DNA from: Pedobacter cryoconitis
Lineage (GTDB): Bacteria > Bacteroidota > Bacteroidia > Sphingobacteriales > Sphingobacteriaceae
Length of the DNA stretch: 64,000 nucleotides
NCBI RefSeq assembly: GCF_014200595.1
Contig: NZ_JACHCG010000005.1
Coordinates: forward strand, 310,001 to 374,000
Reading direction: 5' to 3'
In this document: piece after piece, positions 19,767-28,546 of the stretch
Layout: the number at the start of each line of letters is the position of its first letter
Numbering within the stretch: position 1 is the stretch's first letter
Notes under the pieces: generated by a model
What the model was told of the DNA's origin: nothing
The model's input: only the letters and a program-made list of their open reading frames with translations
Databases searched by the model: none
Program-made: the position numbers and the translations under genes

Positions 19767-20993
19767 CTATTGATTTGCAGCAACTAATAATTCGATATCC
19801 TTATAAGGCAGGCTAAATCTGGCAGCCAGATCTTTACTGGTCAGGTGGCCTTTATAAATATAAAGTGCTTCTCTGATACCTGGTTTATTCCAGATCAGGC
19901 TCATCAGACCACCCATTTCGCCTATATCTACCAGGATTGGGGTAAAGATATTGGTTAAGGCATAAGAAGCTGTTCTGGGTACTCTGGATGCGATATTAGG
20001 TACGCAGTAATGGATAACATCATGTTTTCTGAAAACCGGGTCTTTGTGGTTCGTTACCTCAGAGGTTTCGAAACATCCGCCCTGATCTATACTCACGTCA
20101 ATCACTACCGAGTCTGGTTTCATTCTGCTCACTGTTTCTTCGGTTACAATACAAGGGCTTCTGCCATGTGTAGCCCGGATGGCACCAATCACCACATCAC
20201 AGGTGGTTACGGCTTTTCCCAATACGATAGGTTGCATAACAGAAGTAAATACACGGCTTCCCAGGTTATTCTGAAGACGGCGCAGGCGATAAATAGAACT
20301 GTCAAATACTTTGACCTCTGCACCCAATGAAAGTGCTGTTCTGGCTGCATATTCTCCAACCGTTCCAGCACCAAGAATCACAATTTCTGTAGGAGGGACG
20401 CCAGTAAAACCACCCAGCATTAAGCCTTTACCACCGGTTACACTGCTTAAATACTCTGCGGCAATAAAGATGGAAGTAGCACCTACGATCTCGCTCATTG
20501 CGCGTACAACCGTTAAAACATTTCCTTCATCCCTTAGATTCTCAAAGCACAAAGCATTGATTTTCTTATTCAGTAATGCTTTCAGGTAACCTTCTTTAAG
20601 TGCACCCATCTGCAAAGCAGAGATCAGTGTCTGGCCCTTATGCATCAGATTGATTTCTTCTAACGTTGGCGGGGCTATCTTTACGATAATATCAGCATCA
20701 TATACATCCTTTTTATTGAATGTAATTTGTGCACCCTGTTCGCTGTAATCATTGTCAGAGAAGTTTGCGCCTGTACCTGCACCACTTTCCAGCAATACTT
20801 TATGGCCATGATTGACCAGCAGTGCAACGGATAAAGGTGTAAGTGCAATCCGGGTTTCCTGAAAAGAGATCTCTTTAGGAATTCCAATATAAAGACTGTT
20901 GCTTTTCTGTTTGATTTCTGACAATGTCTCTTTAGGCTGTAGCAGTCCTTTTTGAGCAATAGAGGCCATTTCTTCCCGTAATCCTGTAGCCAT
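19767..20993 (-). CDS. ald: Alanine dehydrogenase-like NAD-binding protein
   Basis: The 408-residue protein aligns along its length with alanine dehydrogenase and the alpha subunit of NAD(P) transhydrogenase, with an extra N-terminal segment of about 35 residues. Visible family features are GIPKEISFQETRIALTP (substrate-binding Arg), IIVKIAPPT (Lys), a Rossmann motif VILGAGTVGEYAA, and VIDVSIDQGGC (Asp). The histidine of the canonical FTYLHLA block, which contacts pyruvate in known alanine dehydrogenases, aligns with Gln here (ISALQMG). The alanine assignment is therefore by family resemblance, not by active site. It lies downstream of tsaE and porX on the same strand, but tsaE is upstream by only 47 bases, so they may be cotranscribed. 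Confidence 0.75.
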   Translation of the reverse strand: MATGLREEMASIAQKGLLQPKETLSEIKQKSNSLYIGIPKEISFQETRIALTPLSVALLVNHGHKVLLESGAGTGANFSDNDYSEQGAQITFNKKDVYDADIIVKIAPPTLEEINLMHKGQTLISALQMGALKEGYLKALLNKKINALCFENLRDEGNVLTVVRAMSEIVGATSIFIAAEYLSSVTGGKGLMLGGFTGVPPTEIVILGAGTVGEYAARTALSLGAEVKVFDSSIYRLRRLQNNLGSRVFTSVMQPIVLGKAVTTCDVVIGAIRATHGRSPCIVTEETVSRMKPDSVVIDVSIDQGGCFETSEVTNHKDPVFRKHDVIHYCVPNIASRVPRTASYALTNIFTPILVDIGEMGGLMSLIWNKPGIREALYIYKGHLTSKDLAARFSLPYKDIELLVAANQ

Positions 20994-21040
20994 TCTGTCT
21001 ATCTGATTTTTTGATTGAAATTAAGAAAAATAAGCTGAAT

Positions 21041-21463
21041 TTAAGAAATTTTTGTGAAGGTGAAAGAACGTTTGTCTTCTGACAATGCCGTAATTCCAAC
21101 TTCGATATAATTTTCAGGCAGCAATCCGCCAATCATCTGAGGCCATTCTATCAGGCAGATATTACCCGAATAAAAATATTCTTCATAACCAATATCAAAT
21201 ACTTCCTGCAAGTTTTTAATCCTGTAGAAGTCAAAATGATAAATGGCCTGATGAGCTGGTGCTGCATATTCATTTACAATAGAAAATGTAGGACTGTTAA
21301 CTACATCTGTTACGCCTAGTTTCTGGCAGAGGACTTTAATAAAAGTTGTTTTTCCTGCTCCCATTTCGCCATCGAAGGCGAATATTTTTTCGTTTCCTGC
21401 AAAACTGAGCAGTGCTTCAGCGGCACTGCCCAGTTCGTCCAGGTGATTAATTTCAATGTTCAT
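21041..21463 (-). CDS. tsaE: tRNA threonylcarbamoyladenosine biosynthesis ATPase TsaE
   Basis: The 140-residue protein has Walker A GEMGAGKTTF (residues 35-44), the TsaE signature NSPTFSIVNEY and YHFDFYRI. These are conserved in the ATPase that works with TsaB and TsaD to form t6A37 on tRNAs reading ANN codons. The length is typical. It lies 9 bases after the porX stop on the same strand, which suggests cotranscription. Confidence 0.93.
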   Translation of the reverse strand: MNIEINHLDELGSAAEALLSFAGNEKIFAFDGEMGAGKTTFIKVLCQKLGVTDVVNSPTFSIVNEYAAPAHQAIYHFDFYRIKNLQEVFDIGYEEYFYSGNICLIEWPQMIGGLLPENYIEVGITALSEDKRSFTFTKIS

Positions 21464-21472
21464 TTCAATATG

Positions 21473-23026
21473 CTATCTTGAGCTGTAGGTCGCTACAGGA
21501 ATCATCATTTCCTCCAGAGAGATCCCACCGTGCTGGAACGTTTCATTATAATAGTTCACAAACTGGTTGTAGTTGTTCTGATAAACAAAATAACGGTCTT
21601 CTTTGGCGAAAATATAATTAGAACTGATATTTATTTTAGGTAACTGTGCCTCATGAGGATTCTTAATCAAAAATACCTCTTTTGCATTAAAATTCAGATT
21701 TCTGCCTTGTTTATAGCGCAGGTTTGTATTGGTATTTCTATCCCCGATTACTTTACTCGGATGTTTCACCCTGATGGTACCGTGATCTGTAGTAATAATT
21801 ACTTTAACCTGTTTCTGAGCAAGTTTCTTTAACAGCTCTAATAAAGGAGAGTGTTCAAACCAGGAAAGCGTGAGTGAACGGTAAGCTGCATCGTCATTAG
21901 CCAGTTCTCTGATCATGGCCATATCGGTACGGGCATGAGAAAGCATATCGACAAAGTTGTAAACGATTGCATTAAATTCATTCTGCATCAGGTTGTTCAT
22001 TTGCTCATTAAGCGCTTTTCCATCATCATAAGTCAGAATTTTATGGTAGCTGAATTTGCAGTCTTTACGAACGCTGCGTTTAATCTGATCTGCGAGAAAG
22101 GCTTCTTCATGCATGTTTTTACCACCTTCTTCGTCATCGTTTTGCCAAAGTGAAGGGAAACGTTTCTCCATTTCGAGCGGCATCAGGCCTGAAAAGATAG
22201 AGTTCCTTGCATATTGTGTCGCTGTTGGCAGGATACTCGTATAAATATCTTCCTCGTCTAACCTGAAATGCTCGGTGATTAAAGGATTGATGATTTTCCA
22301 TTGATCGTATCTCAGGTTATCAATCAGGATGAAAAATACGGGAGTAGTCGAATTGATGTGTGGGAATGCTTTCTTTTTAAGCAGTTCATTAGATAATAAA
22401 GGTGTTTTGCCTCTTTTGTTCACCCAATCAATGTAGTTGTCTTCAATGAATTTAGAGAACTGTGTATTCGCTTCAGACTTTTGCATAGTCAGAATTTCAT
22501 GCATCTGAGGATCATCCAGCTTTTCAAGTTCCAGTTCCCAGAAAATAAGTTTTTTATAAACCTCTGTCCATTCTTCGTAACTTAATTTGTCATTCAGTGT
22601 CATGCCTAAACGTCTGAAATCTTGTTGATAAGCCATCGAAGTTTTGGCACTGATCAGTCTTTTATTGTCTATAATTTTTTTGATTGTCAGCAATACTTGC
22701 TTAGGATTAACGGGCTTTATCAGATAATCGTCAATTTTTGAACCGATCGCATCCTCCATCAGGTTTTCTTCTTCACTTTTGGTAATAAGGACAACCGGAA
22801 TGTCACTTTTTATATTTTTAATGGCAGAGAGGGTTTCCAGTCCACTCATGCCGGGCATATTTTCATCAAGAAATACCAGGTCGAAATGCTCCTTGCCAAA
22901 AGCCTCCAATGCATCGTTTCCATTCGTAAATGTTGTCACGTGGTACCCTTTTTCGTTCAATAGTAATATATGCGGTTTTAATAAGTTGATCTCATCATCG
23001 GCCCATAGAATCTTGGTTTCCTGCAT
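21473..23026 (-). CDS. porX: PorX: response regulator with PglZ phosphodiesterase domain
   Basis: The 517-residue protein starts with a receiver domain: acidic pair D10/D11, phosphoacceptor D54 in LVFLDENMPG, and K104 in LIKP. It ends in a PglZ alkaline-phosphatase-fold domain with metal-binding and catalytic residues in FFILIDNLRYDQW, SILPTATQYARNSIFSG and ITTDHGTIRV. This architecture is that of PorX, which with the sensor kinase PorY controls type IX secretion in Bacteroidota and has zinc-dependent phosphodiesterase activity on oligonucleotides (established for the family). No porY is in the window. tsaE follows closely. The divergent HD gene shares the upstream region, which holds a 16-bp palindrome. 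Confidence 0.93.
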   Translation of the reverse strand: MQETKILWADDEINLLKPHILLLNEKGYHVTTFTNGNDALEAFGKEHFDLVFLDENMPGMSGLETLSAIKNIKSDIPVVLITKSEEENLMEDAIGSKIDDYLIKPVNPKQVLLTIKKIIDNKRLISAKTSMAYQQDFRRLGMTLNDKLSYEEWTEVYKKLIFWELELEKLDDPQMHEILTMQKSEANTQFSKFIEDNYIDWVNKRGKTPLLSNELLKKKAFPHINSTTPVFFILIDNLRYDQWKIINPLITEHFRLDEEDIYTSILPTATQYARNSIFSGLMPLEMEKRFPSLWQNDDEEGGKNMHEEAFLADQIKRSVRKDCKFSYHKILTYDDGKALNEQMNNLMQNEFNAIVYNFVDMLSHARTDMAMIRELANDDAAYRSLTLSWFEHSPLLELLKKLAQKQVKVIITTDHGTIRVKHPSKVIGDRNTNTNLRYKQGRNLNFNAKEVFLIKNPHEAQLPKINISSNYIFAKEDRYFVYQNNYNQFVNYYNETFQHGGISLEEMMIPVATYSSR

Positions 23027-23059
23027 TATTGTATGTATAAGGTGTAAATAAATCCTTAA

Positions 23060-23075
23060 AAAGAGATATCTCTTT
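23060..23075. promoter_or_regulatory. 16-bp palindrome between porX and the HD gene
   Basis: AAAGAGATATCTCTTT is a perfect palindrome in the short divergent region, 34 bases upstream of the porX start and about 50 bases upstream of the HD gene. It could be a dimeric regulator site; no binding protein is known. Confidence 0.4.
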
Positions 23076-23121
23076 CTTAAGTACGGATAAAAATAGCAAT
23101 TTTTGTACCGTATAATTTATT

Positions 23122-24360
23122 TTGCCAAGATTGAATAAAAAGAAAATAATAAATGACCCGGTATATGGATTTATCAATATACCCTCAGAATTGATCTTTG
23201 ATCTGATCTCACATCCCTTTTTTCAGCGTTTACGCTATATTAAGCAATTGGGGATGACACACCTGGTTTATCCTGGAGCTTTGCATACGCGTTTCCATCA
23301 CGCGCTTGGTGCAATGCACCTGATGTGCCTGGCTATTGATATCTTACGCAGTAAGGGTCATGAGATTACCAAAGATGAAGAAGAGGGGGCAACGATAGCA
23401 ATATTGCTCCATGATATCGGTCACGGGCCATTTTCTCATGCCCTGGAATATTCACTGGTCAAAGGGATTCAGCACGAAGATATTTCTATCCTGATGATGG
23501 AGCGCCTGAATATGGAGTTTGGCGGAAAACTAAATACTGCCATTGCTATATTTAAGGGAGAGTATCCAAAGAAATTCCTGCATCAGTTGATTTCAAGTCA
23601 GCTGGATCTGGACAGAATGGATTATTTAAACAGGGACAGTTTCTTTACAGGTGTAAGTGAAGGTGTAATCAGTTTTGACCGGATTATTAAGATGTTTAAC
23701 ATCGCTGATGATCAGCTGGTCATTGAAGAAAAGGGAATTTACTCTATTGAGAAGTTCCTGATTGCAAGAAGATTAATGTACTGGCAGGTTTATTTGCATA
23801 AAACAGTGATTGCGGGAGAGATGCTGCTGGTGAAAATTTTGAAACGTGCCAAAGAGCTTGCTGTAAAAGGCGGAGACTTATTTGCAACCCCGGCATTGCA
23901 GCATTTCCTGAAAAATGAAATTTCTCAAAAGGAGTTCTTTGAGACGAATGTGCATTTACTGCAATTCGCCAGACTGGATGATCAGGATATTTTTGCCTCG
24001 GTGAAAGTCTGGTGTGAGCATCAGGACAGAATCCTTTCCTCCTTATGTAATATGCTGGTTAACCGTAATCTATATAAGATTGAGATTACCAATGACGCGC
24101 CTGATCCGGGCAGAGTGGCGATGATTAGTGAAAATACGGCCTTTAGCCTTGGAATTGATCAGAATGAGGTATCTTACTTTGTTTTTACGGATGTAATCAG
24201 CAACAGAGCTTACAATACAGGGGGCGGGAACAGCACAATTAATATATTAATGAAAAATAATACAACAACAGATATTGCAAAAGCATCCGATTTATCTAAC
24301 CTGGAATCGCTCGACAGGACAGTTAGAAAGCATATACTTTGCTATCCAAGAATTATTTAG
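23122..24360 (+). CDS. HD-domain phosphohydrolase (dNTPase-like)
   Basis: The protein (up to 412 residues) has an HD domain with the metal ligands in TRFHHALGAMHL, LLHDIGHGPFSHALE and SSQLDLDRMDYLNRDS. It resembles the deoxyguanosinetriphosphate triphosphohydrolase-like HD proteins widespread in Bacteroidota; the substrate is not established. No in-frame ATG exists near the conserved start KKKIINDPVYGFI. Translation must begin at a TTG, either 23122 or 23131, the latter giving a start right at NKKKIIND. It is divergent from porX. Confidence 0.85.
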   Translation: MPRLNKKKIINDPVYGFINIPSELIFDLISHPFFQRLRYIKQLGMTHLVYPGALHTRFHHALGAMHLMCLAIDILRSKGHEITKDEEEGATIAILLHDIGHGPFSHALEYSLVKGIQHEDISILMMERLNMEFGGKLNTAIAIFKGEYPKKFLHQLISSQLDLDRMDYLNRDSFFTGVSEGVISFDRIIKMFNIADDQLVIEEKGIYSIEKFLIARRLMYWQVYLHKTVIAGEMLLVKILKRAKELAVKGGDLFATPALQHFLKNEISQKEFFETNVHLLQFARLDDQDIFASVKVWCEHQDRILSSLCNMLVNRNLYKIEITNDAPDPGRVAMISENTAFSLGIDQNEVSYFVFTDVISNRAYNTGGGNSTINILMKNNTTTDIAKASDLSNLESLDRTVRKHILCYPRII

Positions 24361-24462
24361 CATTATTTAACAAAATAATCCAATTATTATCCCGTTTTTT
24401 ATCCGATTATATAGAAGCGTTGAAATGGTCAAGTGTCTGATAAAATAGGGAGTTGGGATAAT

Positions 24463-24492
24463 TTGTTCATATCAATTTAACATTTAACTTTG
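24463..24492 (+). promoter_or_regulatory. Bacteroidetes-type promoter of lpxD
   Basis: TTG at 24463-24465, a 19-base spacer and TAACTTTG at 24485-24492 match the -33/-7 promoter pattern of this phylum. The ATG at 24497 follows 4 bases after the -7 element, so the transcript would have little or no leader. Confidence 0.7.
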
Positions 24493-24496
24493 TAGA

Positions 24497-25543
24497 ATGC
24501 AATTTACTGCCAAGCAGATAAGCGACTTTTTAAGTGGAACAGTTGAAGGCGATGAAACTATCACAGTTTCAGAGCTTTCGAAAATAGAAGAAGGGAAAAA
24601 AGGGGCCTTATGTTTTCTATCTAACCGGAAATACGAGAACTTCATCTATTCAACGAACGCATCTGTCGTTATCGTTGGGTTAGATTTTGTTCCTTCACAA
24701 CCTATCAGCTGTACGCTGGTGAAGGTGAAGGACCCATATAGTGCTTTTTCTGTTTTACTGGAAAAGTATAATGAGGTCTTGAATGAGACTGCTCAAAAAA
24801 CAGGTATTGAACAACCTTCTTTTGTTCATCCTTCAGCAAAAATTGGTAAGAATGTGTTTATAGGAGCTTTTTCTTATATCGATGCGAATGTTGAAATTGG
24901 AGACAATACAAAGATTTTACAGCAAATACATATTGGAACAGATTCAAAAATAGGCTCAGGGTGTACTTTTCATCCCGGAGTTAAAATTTATAACCGTTCT
25001 GTCATTGGAAATGGGGTCGTTATCCATTCTAATACAGTAATTGGCAGTGATGGATTTGGATTTGCCCCTCAGCCCGATGGTACCTATACTAAAATTGCAC
25101 AGATAGGGAATGTCGTGATTGAAAATGATGTTGAAATCGGTGCCAATACGGCAATTGACAGAGCAACAATGGGCTCTACTTTTATTAGAAAAGGCTCAAA
25201 ACTGGATAATCTGATTCAGATTGCACACAATGTAGAAATTGGAGAGCATACGGTTGTAGCTGCTCAGGCAGGAATTTCCGGAAGCAGTAAGGTCGGTGAA
25301 AGATCAGTTGTTGGCGGTCAGGTTGGAATTGCAGGGCATTTATCGTTAGCCAGAGGCACACAAATTGGCGCACAGGCTGGAATTAATTCCAATATTACAG
25401 AAGAGAATAAACAATGGCACGGCACGCCTGCGCAGCCGCTCAGAGACTGGATGCGTGCATCTGTGTTGTTCAAGCATTTGCCGGGAATAGAAAAACGGAT
25501 TACAAAATTAGAGGCTGAAATTACAGCAAAACTCCAGTCATAG
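24497..25543 (+). CDS. lpxD: UDP-3-O-(3-hydroxyacyl)glucosamine N-acyltransferase LpxD
   Basis: The 348-residue protein has the N-terminal uridine-binding domain (residues 1-100, [30 protein letters not shown]). A long left-handed beta-helix of hexapeptide repeats follows (100-320), and then a C-terminal helix. [15 protein letters not shown] carries the catalytic histidine seen in LpxD. It performs the third step of lipid A synthesis. It starts a cluster with lpxC-fabZ and lpxA on the same strand, 26 bases apart, in the order usual for Bacteroidota. Confidence 0.95.
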   Translation: MQFTAKQISDFLSGTVEGDETITVSELSKIEEGKKGALCFLSNRKYENFIYSTNASVVIVGLDFVPSQPISCTLVKVKDPYSAFSVLLEKYNEVLNETAQKTGIEQPSFVHPSAKIGKNVFIGAFSYIDANVEIGDNTKILQQIHIGTDSKIGSGCTFHPGVKIYNRSVIGNGVVIHSNTVIGSDGFGFAPQPDGTYTKIAQIGNVVIENDVEIGANTAIDRATMGSTFIRKGSKLDNLIQIAHNVEIGEHTVVAAQAGISGSSKVGERSVVGGQVGIAGHLSLARGTQIGAQAGINSNITEENKQWHGTPAQPLRDWMRASVLFKHLPGIEKRITKLEAEITAKLQS

Positions 25544-25569
25544 TATAATTAGTACCACACAAAACAATA

Positions 25570-26982
25570 ATGAACGTTAAACAAAAAACCATAAAAAGCG
25601 AAGTTTCTGTACATGGAGTAGGCTTGCATACAGGTGCCAGTGTCACTTTAACTTTTTGTCCGGCTCCGGAAAACCACGGGTTTAAATTTCAAAGGACTGA
25701 TTTACCAGGTCAACCAATCATCGATGCAGACTGTGACAATGTTACAGATACAGCAAGAGGCACAACGATTACGCAAAACGGAGCTAGTATCAGCACGGTG
25801 GAGCATGTAATGGCTTCTTTGGTTGGGATGGATCTTGATAATATATTAATGAAGCTGGATGGCCCTGAAACTCCGATTATGGACGGAAGTGCGATCCTTT
25901 TTGTAGAGGCACTGGAAAGTGTTGGCTTAGTACAGCAAAGTATTGACCGTGAGTATTTCCAGATCCCTCATAATATTACTTATACTGACGCTGAACGCAA
26001 GGTAGAGATCGTGGCAATGCCGCTTGAAGATTACAGGTTTACTTGTATGATTGATTATAACTCACCTGTTCTGGGTAGTCAGCATGCTGTAATTTCTACG
26101 ATTGCGGAATTCAAAAGTGCGATTGCATCCTGCCGTACTTTCTGTTTCCTGCATGAACTGGAATATCAATTACAGAACAACCTGATTAAAGGTGGTGATT
26201 TAAATAACGCAATTGTTATTGTTGACAAAGAGGTTACGCGTGATGAGTTAGATCACCTGGCTAAAATATTCAACAGAGAAAAGATAGAAGTAGCTCCACA
26301 GGGTATTTTGAACAATATGGAGCTGCGTTACCAGAATGAGCCTGCAAGACACAAATTATTAGATATGATTGGTGACCTTGCGCTTGTTGGAATGCACATT
26401 AAAGGGCATATCATGGCTGCAAGACCAGGACATGCGGCAAACATTGCGTTTGCGAAAAAGATTAAAGCCGCAATCAAGAAAGAAAAAAACAAGAAAGTTC
26501 AGCATGTTTATGATCCGTCTGTAAAGCCACTTTATGATGTGATGCAGATCATGGATATTTTGCCGCACAGACAGCCGTTTTTGTTCATCGATAAAATCCT
26601 TGAATTATCAAAAACACACGTTGTTGGGGTGAAAAATGTAACGATGAATGAAGAGTTTTTCAAAGGGCATTTTCCGGGTGCACCAGTTTTACCGGGTGTA
26701 ATCCAGATAGAGGCGATGGCGCAGACTGGTGGTATTTTAGTATTAAGTACTGTTCCTGATCCAAGAAACTATCTGACTTATTTCCTTAAAATTGATAAAG
26801 TGAGATTCAGGGCACAAGTGTTGCCTGGTGATACGATCGTTTTCAGATGTGATTTGATGGAGCCAATCCGCAGAGGCATTGCACAGATGAAAGGCGTGGG
26901 CATGGTAGGAGAGAAAATAGTAGTAGAGGCAGAGATGATGGCCCAGATTTCAAAAGTTAAAGATAGCGAACGCGTATCATGA
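25570..26982 (+). CDS. lpxC-fabZ: Bifunctional LpxC deacetylase / FabZ dehydratase fusion
   Basis: The 470-residue protein joins two enzymes. Residues 1-300 are LpxC, the zinc deacetylase committing UDP-acyl-GlcNAc to lipid A, with STVEHVMASLVGMDLDN, PIMDGSA, and HKLLDMIGDLALVG supplying zinc ligands and active-site residues. Residues about 320-470 are FabZ, the 3-hydroxyacyl-ACP dehydratase, with LPHRQPFLFIDKI and GHFPGAPVLPGVIQIEAMAQ. The fusion is a known trait of Bacteroidota and places lipid A and fatty acid synthesis, which compete for 3-hydroxyacyl-ACP, on one chain. Its stop overlaps the lpxA start (ATGA), indicating translational coupling. Confidence 0.96.
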   Translation: MNVKQKTIKSEVSVHGVGLHTGASVTLTFCPAPENHGFKFQRTDLPGQPIIDADCDNVTDTARGTTITQNGASISTVEHVMASLVGMDLDNILMKLDGPETPIMDGSAILFVEALESVGLVQQSIDREYFQIPHNITYTDAERKVEIVAMPLEDYRFTCMIDYNSPVLGSQHAVISTIAEFKSAIASCRTFCFLHELEYQLQNNLIKGGDLNNAIVIVDKEVTRDELDHLAKIFNREKIEVAPQGILNNMELRYQNEPARHKLLDMIGDLALVGMHIKGHIMAARPGHAANIAFAKKIKAAIKKEKNKKVQHVYDPSVKPLYDVMQIMDILPHRQPFLFIDKILELSKTHVVGVKNVTMNEEFFKGHFPGAPVLPGVIQIEAMAQTGGILVLSTVPDPRNYLTYFLKIDKVRFRAQVLPGDTIVFRCDLMEPIRRGIAQMKGVGMVGEKIVVEAEMMAQISKVKDSERVS

Positions 26983-27764
26983 TACAACCATTAGCATATA
27001 TACATCCTGATGCGATCATAGCAGACAATGTGGTCATAGAGCCTTTTTCTGTTATACATAAAGACGTTGTCATTGGGGAAGGAACATGGATTGCCTCTAA
27101 TGTGGTAATCATGGATGGCGCAAGGATAGGAAAGAATTGCAGGATTTTTCCTGGTTCTGTAATCTCCGGAGTCCCTCAGGATTTAAAGTTCGCAGGTGAA
27201 ATTACTACTGCCGAAATCGGGGATAATACCACGATCAGGGAGTGTGTAACGATTAACCGCGGAACAAAAGATAAATGGAAGACTGTAATTGGAAGCAATT
27301 GCCTGATTCAGGCTTATTCACATATTGCGCATGATTGCGAAGTGGGTAATAATTGTATTTTCTCTAACAGCACCACACTGGCAGGGCATATCACTATTGG
27401 TGATTACGTGGTTCTGGCTGGTTTAGTTGCGATACATCAGTTTGTTAATGTAGGGGCGCATGCGTTCATTACCGGTGGTTCACTGGTAAGAAAAGATGTT
27501 CCGCCTTACGTTAAGGCTGCAAGAGAGCCTTTGTCATACGCAGGGATTAATTCTGTTGGATTAAGAAGACGCGGATTTTCTTCAGAGAAAATCAATGAGA
27601 TACAGGAGATCTACAGGGTACTGTTTGTAAAGCATAACAATGTGACCAAAGCCCTTGATAAGATAGAGGCTGAATTTGCACCGACGGAAATTCGTGATGA
27701 AATCGTTGATTTTATCAGAAATTCAAACAGAGGTGTGATGAAGGGTTTTGGATCGGGTAGCTAA
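26979..27764 (+). CDS. lpxA: UDP-N-acetylglucosamine O-acyltransferase LpxA
   Basis: The 261-residue protein has a beta-helix of hexapeptide repeats and the LpxA blocks ISGVPQDLKF, TIRECVTINRGT, SHIAHDCEVGNNC (catalytic His) and GLVAIHQFVNVGAHAF. A C-terminal helical domain follows (NSVGLRRRGFSSEKI). It transfers a 3-hydroxyacyl chain to UDP-GlcNAc, the first step of lipid A synthesis. It overlaps the end of lpxC-fabZ by four bases. Confidence 0.95.
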   Translation: MIQPLAYIHPDAIIADNVVIEPFSVIHKDVVIGEGTWIASNVVIMDGARIGKNCRIFPGSVISGVPQDLKFAGEITTAEIGDNTTIRECVTINRGTKDKWKTVIGSNCLIQAYSHIAHDCEVGNNCIFSNSTTLAGHITIGDYVVLAGLVAIHQFVNVGAHAFITGGSLVRKDVPPYVKAAREPLSYAGINSVGLRRRGFSSEKINEIQEIYRVLFVKHNNVTKALDKIEAEFAPTEIRDEIVDFIRNSNRGVMKGFGSGS

Positions 27765-27772
27765 TCATTTGA

Positions 27773-28390
27773 ATGAAGATCGATTTAAAAGATGCCGGCA
27801 GAAGGTTTAACCAGGAGTGGATATTCAGAAATTTCACTTATGGGTTTGCTGCTGCCGGCAAATATGCTGTTCTGGGGCCAAATGGTTCCGGTAAGTCGAC
27901 CTTGCTAAGTGTAATTCTCGGTAGTCTGGAGCCTTCTGAAGGCACGATTACCTATGCAGATGACGCTAACGTCATTCCGGTAGAAAAAGTGTACAAGCAA
28001 GTGAGTTTTGCTGCACCTTACCTGGACCTGGTGGAGGAGTTTACTTTGCAGGAGACTATAGATTTCCATTTTAAATTCAAGAATTTTCATCCCGGTGTCA
28101 ATGCGGCACAGGTGATGGATCTTTTAGGGTTGAGGAAAGCTCAGGATAAAGCTTTAAAGTATTTTTCGTCTGGTATGAAACAGCGGACTAAGTTGGCTTT
28201 GGCCTGCTGTACAGATACACCGCTGCTGCTGTTGGATGAGCCAACTTCTAACCTTGATCAACAGGGAATTAAGTGGTATCACGAGCTGATCCGGGATTTT
28301 ACTGCTGATAAGCTCGTCGTGATCGGCTCCAATCAGGAAAACGAGTATTCTTTTTGCGATAATTTTATAAAGATAACTGACTATAAATAA
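27773..28390 (+). CDS. Orphan ABC-type ATP-binding protein
   Basis: The 205-residue protein is a single ABC ATPase domain with Walker A GPNGSGKSTLL, signature-like FSSGMKQRTKLALA and Walker B LLLLDEPTSNLD. The usual H-loop histidine after the D-loop (SHD/SHE) is replaced: the sequence reads VVIGSNQENEY. No permease gene is adjacent. It follows lpxA after 8 bases, so it is probably cotranscribed with the lipid A genes. A role in envelope lipid transport would be a guess from position only. Confidence 0.8.
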   Translation: MKIDLKDAGRRFNQEWIFRNFTYGFAAAGKYAVLGPNGSGKSTLLSVILGSLEPSEGTITYADDANVIPVEKVYKQVSFAAPYLDLVEEFTLQETIDFHFKFKNFHPGVNAAQVMDLLGLRKAQDKALKYFSSGMKQRTKLALACCTDTPLLLLDEPTSNLDQQGIKWYHELIRDFTADKLVVIGSNQENEYSFCDNFIKITDYK

Positions 28391-28470
28391 AGCGAAACGT
28401 GTTGAATTGCAAGGCCATTGTCAAGAAACGGGCTAAAAATTGGCCTTATTTATATTATTTAAAATAACTA

Positions 28471-28500
28471 TTGTAGAACCAGAAATTGTTTTTACCTTTG
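28471..28500 (+). promoter_or_regulatory. Bacteroidetes-type promoter of efp
   Basis: TTG at 28471-28473, a 19-base spacer and TACCTTTG at 28493-28500 match the phylum's promoter pattern. The start codon at 28547 follows a 46-base leader. Confidence 0.72.
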
Positions 28501-28546
28501 CGGCACGAAATAGCGCTGCTGGTAGAGCAATGAATTTCAGAAAAAA

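Noticed and set aside
21473..23026. PglZ domain considered as part of a BREX phage-defence system
   Set aside because: The protein carries an N-terminal receiver domain and the surrounding genes (tsaE, HD protein) are housekeeping, which fits PorX and not BREX; no other BREX genes are present.
28411..28447. AAGGCCA/TGGCCTT inverted repeat between the ABC gene and efp as a terminator
   Set aside because: A 7-bp stem with a 23-base loop and no clean T run; too weak to call.
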